From contig JAGAIH010000364.1 of NCBI GenBank assembly GCA_017626655.1, forward strand, positions 1 through 6,992: a stretch of 6,992 nt of DNA, given 5' to 3'. The first letter of the stretch is position 1, and every line of letters begins with the position of its first letter. Below, piece after piece: positions 1 to 4,898 of this stretch. The notes beneath the pieces are model-generated. The model had not been told where the DNA came from. It ran no database searches and saw nothing but the letters and a program-made list of their open reading frames with translations. The DNA is from Clostridia bacterium. GTDB taxonomy: Bacteria > Bacillota_A > Clostridia > Oscillospirales > CAG-272. Both the position numbers and the translations under genes were made by a program.

Positions 1-27
1 AAATTGCCAATTTTTATTGTCAGATAT

Positions 28-66
28 ATATGTTTCGTCTTTACACCCGAAACATATCGGTATGTT
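28..66. promoter_or_regulatory. Two overlapping dyads in the leader upstream of the ROK gene
   Basis: A perfect 10-bp inverted repeat pairs ATATGTTTCG (28-37) with CGAAACATAT (48-57) around a 10-nt AT-rich spacer. The right arm overlaps a second dyad, AACATA (51-56) with TATGTT (61-66), spaced by 4 nt, so the same half-site can pair left or right. TTGTCA at 17-22 resembles a -35 box, but no convincing -10 lies 16-18 nt downstream. The position, about 110-140 nt before the ROK start codon, would suit an operator for a sugar-responsive repressor or an RNA switch between two hairpins. That role is inferred; only the symmetry is seen. Confidence 0.4.
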
Positions 67-75
67 CTATGTGGC

Positions 76-97
76 GGAGCGACGAGGGCGTCGCTCC
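76..97. repeat. REP-like hairpin
   Basis: GGAGCGACG (76-84) and CGTCGCTCC (89-97) form a perfect 9-bp stem with a 4-nt loop, followed by CTACAGG. Read on the minus strand this gives a TGTAGGGAGCGAC-type sequence, which resembles short GC-rich palindromes dispersed between genes in many Oscillospiraceae genomes (recalled, not searched). No run of T follows on either strand, so it is not a standard rho-independent terminator. Confidence 0.5.
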
Positions 98-120
98 CTA
101 CAGGTGTTTGTGCCAACTGA

Positions 121-144
121 AACACACCGACAAACCCAAATTTG
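121..144 (+). repeat. 24-nt dispersed repeat, copy 1
   Basis: The 24 bases, starting AACACACCGACAAACCCAAA and ending TTTG, occur identically at 3893-3916. The 3' end contains the 8-bp palindrome CAAATTTG (137-144). This copy ends 27 nt before the ATG of the ROK gene. The second copy is the right end of the fold-back element at 3575-3915, and a degenerate inverted copy is that element's left end, so this may be the remnant of another insertion. Alternatively it is a protein-binding site shared by two leaders. Confidence 0.6.
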
Positions 145-171
145 AAATCCAACCCCAAAAAAGGAACCACT

Positions 172-1143
172 ATGAACTACTATCTCGGCATCGACATCGG
201 CGGCACCAAGTGCGCCGTCGTAAGAGGGGATGAGAACGGCGCCGTCACCGCCAAGGTGCGGTTCGCCACCACCACCCCCGAAGAAACCTTGAACACCATC
301 TACGAAACGACCCTCCGTCTCATCGAAGAGGGCAAGGCCATGGGCGAGGCCCCCCTGTCCATCGGCGTGTCCTGCGGCAGTCCCATGGATTCCAAGCGGG
401 GCGTCATCCAAGAGCCTCCCAACCTCCTCGGCTGGAAGGATATCCACATCACCGAGGAGCTGACCGCCCGCACGGGGCTTCCCGCCTACCTCTGCAACGA
501 CGCCAACGCCTGCGCTCTGGCCGAGTGGCGGTTCGGGGCGGGGAGAGGCACCCGCAATATGGTCTTCTGCACCTTCGGCACCGGCTTCGGGGCGGGGCTG
601 ATCCTGGACGGCAAGCTCTACGCCGGCACCAACGACAACGCCGGTGAGATCGGCCATATCCGCCTGGATAGCGAGGGACCCATGGGCTACTATAAGATCG
701 GCTCGGTGGAGGGCTTCTGCTCCGGCGGAGGACTCCGCAAGCAGGGCCAGCGGTACGCGCTGAAGGCCCTCCAGGAGGGCATCGTCCCCGCCTACTGCCC
801 CACGGTGGAGGACCTGGACACCGTCACCGCCCTCTCTATGGCCAATGCCGCCCACGCCGACCCCCCCGATCCCACCGCCCTGGCGGTCTGGGAGGAATGC
901 GGCCGCCGTCTGGGCTACGCCATGGCCATCCTGGTGGATCTGCTCAACCCCGAGCGCATCGTCCTGGGGAGCATCTACGCCCGCTCCTCCGATCTTCTCT
1001 GCGACGCCATGAACCGCGTTATGGAAGAGGAGTGCCTTGCCCCCAACCTGTCGGTCTGCCGTGTGGTCCCCGCCGAGCTGCCCGAAACCGTCGGCGACAT
1101 AGCCGCCCTGACCGTAGCCATGGAGGGCTACGGCTCGGTCTGA
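172..1143 (+). CDS. ROK-family protein (sugar kinase-like), atypical zinc site
   Basis: A 323-residue cytoplasmic protein of the ROK (repressor, ORF, kinase) family, whose members phosphorylate glucose, fructose, N-acetylglucosamine or N-acetylmannosamine with ATP. The phosphate-binding motif GIDIGGTK lies at 6-13. CNDANACALAEW (108-119) carries the expected catalytic base Asp110. GTGFGAG (136-142) is the second glycine-rich loop, and GEIGH (158-162) gives the conserved His. NPERIVLGS (259-267) fits the C-terminal lobe. There is no N-terminal helix-turn-helix, so it is more likely a kinase than a repressor. The CxCGxxGC zinc motif expected after GEIGH is replaced by GPMGYYKIGSVEGFCSGGG (169-187), with a single Cys. 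ATG at 172 is chosen because AAGGA (161-165) sits 6 nt upstream; the TTG at 142 is inside the 24-nt repeat. The next gene starts 37 nt downstream, suggesting an operon. Substrate unknown; family assignment firm. Confidence 0.92.
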   Translation: MNYYLGIDIGGTKCAVVRGDENGAVTAKVRFATTTPEETLNTIYETTLRLIEEGKAMGEAPLSIGVSCGSPMDSKRGVIQEPPNLLGWKDIHITEELTARTGLPAYLCNDANACALAEWRFGAGRGTRNMVFCTFGTGFGAGLILDGKLYAGTNDNAGEIGHIRLDSEGPMGYYKIGSVEGFCSGGGLRKQGQRYALKALQEGIVPAYCPTVEDLDTVTALSMANAAHADPPDPTALAVWEECGRRLGYAMAILVDLLNPERIVLGSIYARSSDLLCDAMNRVMEEECLAPNLSVCRVVPAELPETVGDIAALTVAMEGYGSV

Positions 1144-1180
1144 TTCCATCAACTGCTCATTCCGAAAAAGGAGGCCGTTC

Positions 1181-3538
1181 ATGAACAAATCCACCCGCGC
1201 CCTTTCCCTGCTCCTCTGTATCTGTCTCCTGATTCCCCTGTCCCTCGGCCTGTTCGCCTGCTCCAAGGAGCCGGCCACCGAGAACCGTGTGACCTCGGTC
1301 ACCCTGGACAAGGGGGAGATCACCGTAGAGGCCGCCCTGACCCAGGGCTTTCTGGAGGGGTACACCGAAAAGAAGATCTACCTCTTCGAGCTTCCCTCCC
1401 ACTACAGCGCCGACTTTGACCTGTATGAGCTGGATCCCGTAGCCGAGGCCAAGCCCCGCGGTAGGGTCAAGTTCACCCTCCCCGCCATGGACGGAGTGCG
1501 GTCGCGGCTCTACTCCTCCTACCTCATCGCCTCCTTTGATCCCGCCACCAGGGCTTACACCCCCCTGACGCCTCCCGCCTCCCTGTCCAACCCCGAGGCC
1601 GCCGCCGCGTATATTCCTCCTGCCGAGGCCCCCGAGGGCTCCATGAAGGGTCTGATCGCGGACTCCCCCGCCGACGCCATCCGCCTGGGCGTTTCCCACA
1701 CCGTGGTGGAGGTCTCCATGGACGATCTGATCCTCTCGGGCTGGCGGGAGGGCGCCACCGCCTATATCTACAACGGCACCACCCGCTACCTGGACACCGC
1801 CGCCCTCACCCGGCTGGACGAGGCGATAGGGGTCTACACCGCCGCCGGGGTGGAGGTCTTCCTCCGCTTCCGCATGGGGGACCCCGAGGGCAAGGACATT
1901 CCCATCGGGCTGTACTTCCCCGGTGTGGTTGGCGCTCATGACTACGCGGTCAACATGACCACCCCCTTCGCCGCCGATATCATGGAGGGCTTCTTCGACT
2001 TCATGGCCGCCCGCTACGCCGCCCCCGCCGACGGCTCTACCCCCGTGTCGGGCTTTATCATGGGTTACCGCGTCAATAACGGCGTGACCCATAACGCCGC
2101 CACGGGCCCGGACCTGGCCGCCTACATCACCAACTACGAAAAGCTCACCCGCCTGGCCCACACCGCCCTCCGCTCCCATAACCCCGCGGGGCGGGTCTAC
2201 ATCTCCACGGACAGCCGCCGCGCCGTAGGGAGCGAGGAAGGCTGGGACGTGGCTACCTTCCTGTCGGCCTTCGCCGACGAGTGCCGCCTGCGGGGGGACT
2301 ACTCCTGGCACGTGGCCTGCGATCTCTACGCCGACACCCCCGCCGTCTGGGAGGAGAATGCCGCCGCTGATGCCGCCCACTACACCGTCCGCAATCTGGG
2401 CACCCTGACCGACCTTTTGGACGGCCCGATCTACCGCTTCGCCGATCAGCCCCGCCGACTCCTCATCAGCGGCTACGCCATCCCCGCCGCAGAAAAGAGC
2501 GGAACTCCCTCGGGTGAAAACGACAACAAGCAGGCCGCTTCCTACGCCTACGCCTACCTCACCTGCTTGCAGAACGGCCGCGTGGAGGCCCTGATCTACA
2601 GCGCCTATGCCGATCCCGCCCCCACCGCCGACGAAAGACCTCTCTGCGGTCTCTGGACGGTGAAGTCCGACGCCGATGGAGTCGAGGAAGAGACCGAGAT
2701 CACGGTCCGTCCCGCCGCCACCCGTCCCATCTACGACGTTTTCAAGCGGATCGACACCACCGAGTCCGCCACCCTGTCCACGGGTCTGACCGCCGTCATT
2801 GGGGTGGCCTACACCAAGCTGGAGAGCGCCCTGTCGGGGAAGGCCTCCCCCGTGACCTACGTGGAGGGGAGCGCCACCCTGGGAAGCCACGATCCCGTCC
2901 ACAGAAAGGCCTCCCCCCTGTACACCTTCGGGGACGGCCACGCAAACGGCTTCACCGACGGCGGCGGCCTCACCTACCTGGAGCTGACCGAGGCCGAGAC
3001 CCTGGGTCTGACCGCCCTCCACGCCCGCTTTGACCGCGACTCGGTCTGCGAGCCCATGGGACTGACCGTCACCCTCCCCGCCACCGACCTCATCGGGGGC
3101 AAGGAGCTGATCTTTGACCTCTACGCGGGGCAGAAGGCCTCGGCGGGCTCCTCCGCGAAACCCACGGTCACCCTCCGCCTCACCCGCCCCGCCGTAGGCA
3201 GTGTCGCCGAGGGACAGGGAGAGATTCTCTACGAGGCCAGCGTCTCCGAGGTGAAATCTGGCTCCTGGCAGACCGCTTCCTTTGACATCACCCCCTTCAC
3301 CACCCTTCTGAACGCCTCGGACGAGGTGACCCTGACCCTGATCCTGGACTACCCCGCCGCCACCGCCCCCGACGGCCCCACCGCCCACGATATGGGCCTG
3401 GCGGGTGTCTACATCACAGGCCACACCGCCGCCACAGGGACCCCCGCGGGGCTTGTGATCGCCATCGTCATCGCGCTGATCCTGCTGGTCGCGGGCGTGT
3501 TCGTTTGCTTGCTGATCCGTTACCGAAAGAAGCGGTGA
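1181..3538 (+). CDS. Exported, membrane-anchored DUF5722-type TIM-barrel protein
   Basis: A 785-residue surface protein. Residues 1-26 are a signal peptide (basic start, hydrophobic core) ending LGLFAC, a lipobox-like site with Cys27, although Phe at -2 is unusual. Residues ~155-530 match the DUF5722 family, a glycoside-hydrolase-like barrel, by remembered motifs: LGVSHTVVEVSMDDLI (169-184), YNGTTRYLD (197-205), FDFMAARY (272-279), SHNPAGRVYIS (332-342), YSWHVA (374-379), RRLLISGYA (425-433), YAYAYL (455-460) and IYDVFKRIDT (517-526). The positions where relatives carry glutamates read GYRVN (Arg297) and ISGYA (Gly431), so hydrolysis is doubtful. Residues ~580-748 look like a beta-sandwich, perhaps carbohydrate-binding. 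A membrane helix (757-779) followed by RYRKKR ends the chain, placing the body outside the cell. AAGGAGG (1168-1174) lies 6 nt before the ATG. Probably in an operon with the ROK gene. No clear terminator follows the stop. Function unknown; glycan binding is an inference. Confidence 0.82.
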   Translation: MNKSTRALSLLLCICLLIPLSLGLFACSKEPATENRVTSVTLDKGEITVEAALTQGFLEGYTEKKIYLFELPSHYSADFDLYELDPVAEAKPRGRVKFTLPAMDGVRSRLYSSYLIASFDPATRAYTPLTPPASLSNPEAAAAYIPPAEAPEGSMKGLIADSPADAIRLGVSHTVVEVSMDDLILSGWREGATAYIYNGTTRYLDTAALTRLDEAIGVYTAAGVEVFLRFRMGDPEGKDIPIGLYFPGVVGAHDYAVNMTTPFAADIMEGFFDFMAARYAAPADGSTPVSGFIMGYRVNNGVTHNAATGPDLAAYITNYEKLTRLAHTALRSHNPAGRVYISTDSRRAVGSEEGWDVATFLSAFADECRLRGDYSWHVACDLYADTPAVWEENAAADAAHYTVRNLGTLTDLLDGPIYRFADQPRRLLISGYAIPAAEKSGTPSGENDNKQAASYAYAYLTCLQNGRVEALIYSAYADPAPTADERPLCGLWTVKSDADGVEEETEITVRPAATRPIYDVFKRIDTTESATLSTGLTAVIGVAYTKLESALSGKASPVTYVEGSATLGSHDPVHRKASPLYTFGDGHANGFTDGGGLTYLELTEAETLGLTALHARFDRDSVCEPMGLTVTLPATDLIGGKELIFDLYAGQKASAGSSAKPTVTLRLTRPAVGSVAEGQGEILYEASVSEVKSGSWQTASFDITPFTTLLNASDEVTLTLILDYPAATAPDGPTAHDMGLAGVYITGHTAATGTPAGLVIAIVIALILLVAGVFVCLLIRYRKKR

Positions 3539-3625
3539 GGGGCGGTTCATGTGTTGTTGATCGTGTCATTTGGTAAATTGGGGTTTAGCGGTGCGTTCCC
3601 CACGCCCCCTCCGTCACAAAACGGG

Positions 3626-3644
3626 TGAAGGGCGAAGCCCTTCA
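3626..3644. repeat. Hairpin in the left part of the fold-back element
   Basis: TGAAGGGC (3626-3633) and GCCCTTCA (3637-3644) form a perfect 8-bp stem around GAA. It could also act as a weak end point for transcripts from the DUF5722 gene, which stops 87 nt upstream, but the following bases (TTAAAAGAGG) are not a U-tract. Confidence 0.5.
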
Positions 3645-3655
3645 TTAAAAGAGGT

Positions 3656-3837
3656 GGCCGGCAGTGCCGAGGGCGGCCTTGAGCGCCTCGGCGCGCACCG
3701 GTAGGTGCAAGAAAATTGCTGTGAGCCAATAGGATTTTAGCAATTTCTTTGTTCCGTATGTCTCTCGTTATAGCCAGTTTTCTTGCGGCTACCGCCGCGC
3801 GTCAGGGCGCTCAAGGCCGCCCCCGACACCGCCGGCC
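3656..3837. repeat. 60-bp imperfect inverted repeat (core arms)
   Basis: Left arm 3656-3715 and right arm 3778-3837 are both exactly 60 nt and align without a gap, with 10 mismatches. GGCGGCCTTGAGCGCC is shared exactly within the arms, as are GGCCGGC at the outer edge and GCAAGAAAA at the inner edge. Between the arms, AAATTGCT (3713-3720) and AGCAATTT (3739-3746) form a smaller hairpin. Arms this long and gapless are much more than chance in a GC-rich genome. Confidence 0.75.
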
Positions 3838-3846
3838 TTCGTGATA

Positions 3847-3873
3847 GGTGAAGGGGTCTTCGCCCCCTTCACC
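3847..3873. repeat. Hairpin in the right part of the fold-back element
   Basis: GGTGAAGGGG (3847-3856) and CCCCTTCACC (3864-3873) form a perfect 10-bp stem with a 7-nt loop. It is the mirror partner of the hairpin at 3626-3644: the reverse complement here reads GGTGAAGGGGGCGAAGACCC, against GGTGAAGGGCGAAGCCC on the left. Confidence 0.55.
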
Positions 3874-3892
3874 CCCCGAAAAGCAGAAACCC

Positions 3893-3916
3893 AACACACC
3901 GACAAACCCAAATTTG
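3893..3916 (+). repeat. 24-nt dispersed repeat, copy 2 (right end of the fold-back element)
   Basis: Identical over 24 bases to 121-144, and the inverted, diverged partner of 3575-3597. It lies 61 nt before the esterase start codon, so both exact copies sit in the leader of a + strand gene in the same orientation. Confidence 0.6.
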
Positions 3917-3941
3917 CATCCTCCCCCACCCAAACACAAAC

Positions 3942-3966
3942 CATATAATAACAAATCATATAATAA
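3942..3966 (+). promoter_or_regulatory. Tandem CATATAATAA repeats, possible -10 boxes, before the esterase
   Basis: CATATAATAA occurs at 3942-3951 and again at 3957-3966, in 15-nt phase. Each copy contains a perfect -10 consensus TATAAT (3944-3949 and 3959-3964). No good -35 box lies at the usual distance upstream of either. Transcription from the second would leave almost no leader before the ribosome-binding site AAAGGAG (3965-3971), so the first is the likelier -10. Position and consensus are seen; promoter activity is inferred. Confidence 0.35.
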
Positions 3967-3977
3967 AGGAGAGAACC

Positions 3978-4628
3978 ATGTCCATCCAAACCGCCCACGT
4001 CTGCGAGCTTCCCGCTCCCGCCCTGTCCCTGCAATACCTGCGCTACCTGCCCCCCGCCTATGAAGGCTCCGAGGAGCCCTTTCCCCTGGTGATCTTCCTC
4101 CACGGCTCGGGTGAGCGCGGGACCGATCTGAACCTGGTGGCCAAGCACGGCTGGCCACGCTACGCAAACGAGGGGACCGAGTATCCCTTCATCCTGGTCT
4201 CCCCCCAGCTTCCCGACGGCTGTCATTGGTGCGGTCAGATCAACACCCTCAACGGCCTTCTGGATCATCTTCTGGCCACCCTCCGCGTGGACTCCAAGCG
4301 GGTCTACGTCACGGGCCTGTCGAACGGCGGCACCGGGGTCTGGGTCTGGGGCATGAATAACGCCGGCCGCTTCGCCGCCATGATCCCCGTCTGCGGCGCG
4401 GGCATCCTCTGGGGGAGCTATGAGATGGTCCGCACCCCCGTCTGGGCCTTCCACGGCGACATGGACGGCGCCATCCACTACACCGAGTCCACCCGTATGG
4501 TGGATGAGATCAACCGGTGTGGAGGCGATGCACGCGTGACCATCTATCCCGGCGTCGGCCACGACAGCTGGGAGCAGGCCTACACCGACCCCGCGCTGAT
4601 CGACTGGATGCTGGCCCAGCATCTGTGA
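3978..4628 (+). CDS. Alpha/beta-hydrolase (esterase or predicted peptidase)
   Basis: A 216-residue serine hydrolase with the alpha/beta-hydrolase fold, close in style to the small phospholipase/carboxylesterase, dienelactone hydrolase and COG4099-type 'predicted peptidase' groups. VIFLHGSGERG (38-48) is the strand plus oxyanion-hole loop. GLSNGG (113-118) is the nucleophile elbow with Ser115. FHGDMDGAIH (158-167) supplies the acid, most likely Asp163, and GVGHDSW (192-198) the catalytic His195. The triad is complete and in the usual order, so an active enzyme is expected. There is no signal peptide or membrane segment, so it acts in the cytoplasm. AAAGGAG (3965-3971) ends 6 nt before the ATG. 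The gene stands alone between the fold-back element and a hairpin element. Its substrate cannot be told; deacylation of a sugar ester or small carboxyl ester is only a guess from the family. Confidence 0.88.
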   Translation: MSIQTAHVCELPAPALSLQYLRYLPPAYEGSEEPFPLVIFLHGSGERGTDLNLVAKHGWPRYANEGTEYPFILVSPQLPDGCHWCGQINTLNGLLDHLLATLRVDSKRVYVTGLSNGGTGVWVWGMNNAGRFAAMIPVCGAGILWGSYEMVRTPVWAFHGDMDGAIHYTESTRMVDEINRCGGDARVTIYPGVGHDSWEQAYTDPALIDWMLAQHL

Positions 4629-4639
4629 GGGGGAGAACG

Positions 4640-4656
4640 GCAGGGCTCTGCCCTGC
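4640..4656. repeat. Short GC hairpin after the esterase
   Basis: GCAGGGC (4640-4646) and GCCCTGC (4650-4656) form a perfect 7-bp stem around TCT, 11 nt after the esterase stop codon. Similar CAGGGCTCTGCCCTGC units are, from memory, frequent between genes in Oscillospiraceae, often just before a second hairpin as here. It may help end transcription together with the following hairpin. Confidence 0.5.
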
Positions 4657-4661
4657 ACCTG

Positions 4662-4715
4662 CCCAAGGACCTTTTTGAAAAAAGGTCCTTGGGGATCCCA
4701 AAAAACTTTGAAAAA
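4662..4715 (+). terminator. Hairpin-plus-tail element, copy 1 (possible terminator)
   Basis: CCCAAGGACCTTTTT (4662-4676) pairs perfectly with AAAAAGGTCCTTGGG (4679-4693), a 15-bp stem with a nominal 2-nt loop. Five bases on begins the tail CCAAAAAACTTTGAAAAA (4698-4715). Copy 2 (6805-6858) has the same layout with a different stem. Being placed just after a stop codon in both cases supports a 3'-end role, but no U-tract follows the stem, so it is not a textbook rho-independent terminator. It may be a REP-type dispersed repeat. Confidence 0.55.
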
Positions 4716-4767
4716 GGGTATATGGACGATCGGGATCGCTTCCGTATGGGGGCGGTCCCTTTGTTTT

Positions 4768-4779
4768 GAGGGATCCCTC
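4768..4779. repeat. 12-bp palindrome GAGGGATCCCTC
   Basis: A perfect palindrome 55 nt upstream of the -35 box of the alanine racemase promoter. GGGATCCC also occurs at 4692-4699. It could be an upstream regulator site, but nothing else supports this. The rest of the gap 4716-4833 shows no gene or clear signal. Confidence 0.3.
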
Positions 4780-4833
4780 CGAGCGAGCTGTTATATTTTG
4801 TTCGTGCTTCCTCCAAAAATTCCCCCCCGGGAC

Positions 4834-4862
4834 TTGCAAAACAGGGGGTTTTGTGCTATACT
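4834..4862 (+). promoter_or_regulatory. Sigma-A-type promoter for the alr-cyclase unit
   Basis: -35 TTGCAA (4834-4839) and -10 TATACT (4857-4862) are separated by exactly 17 nt, and the -10 is preceded by TG at 4854-4855, giving an extended -10 (TGCTATACT). Transcription would start near 4869 and leave a leader of about 30 nt holding the ribosome-binding site AAAGGA (4883-4888). There is no room for a riboswitch. It rules out the upstream TTG at 4851 as a start codon, because that lies within the promoter. Confidence 0.72.
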
Positions 4863-4898
4863 GGAAACAGAAATACCATCGTAAAGGACCATCAGTCT

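Larger units (their letters stand above)
3575..3915. mobile_element. MITE-like fold-back element, about 341 bp
   Basis: This fills most of the 439-bp gap between the DUF5722 and esterase genes. The ends are inverted relatives: AAATTGGGGTTTAGCGGTGC at the left (3575-3594) against the reverse complement of 3893-3915, with 19 of 23 bases alike. Inside, each side has a hairpin (3626-3644 and 3847-3873) of related sequence. Then come 60-bp arms, 3656-3715 and 3778-3837, which pair without gaps at 50 of 60 positions. A 62-nt AT-rich centre (3716-3777) separates the arms. No transposase is encoded; minus-strand reading frames here are shadows. I see no clear target-site duplication. A non-autonomous transposable element (MITE) is the best reading; a long intergenic structured RNA is the alternative. 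Confidence 0.6.

Noticed and set aside
17..45. Promoter with TTGTCA (17-22) and TTTACA (40-45)
   Set aside because: The -35 is good, but the -10 matches the consensus at only three positions, and it sits in the loop of a dyad; not strong enough to annotate.
142..171. TTG start for the ROK gene
   Set aside because: It falls inside the 24-nt dispersed repeat and has no ribosome-binding site, whereas ATG 172 has AAGGA 6 nt upstream and the motif GIDIGGTK right after.
67..1365. 432-codon minus-strand open frame across the ROK gene
   Set aside because: Same shadow effect; Gly/Ala/Val-rich without motifs, and it spans the leader hairpins and the start of the next gene.
1157..3550. 797-codon open frame on the minus strand, opposite the DUF5722 gene
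   Set aside because: It mirrors the real gene in a genome with G/C at most third positions, is a low-complexity Gly/Val-rich translation with no domain motifs, and has no convincing ribosome-binding site.
3575..3915. CRISPR array or group II intron reading of the repeats
   Set aside because: There are no regularly spaced direct repeats with unique spacers, and no intron-encoded protein or domain V-like end; the symmetry is inverted, not tandem.
3547..4167. Minus-strand open frames over the fold-back element (3547-3729, 3789-4658, 3811-4167)
   Set aside because: They read through inverted-repeat arms and the antisense of the esterase, with no motif or ribosome-binding site; no transposase is encoded.
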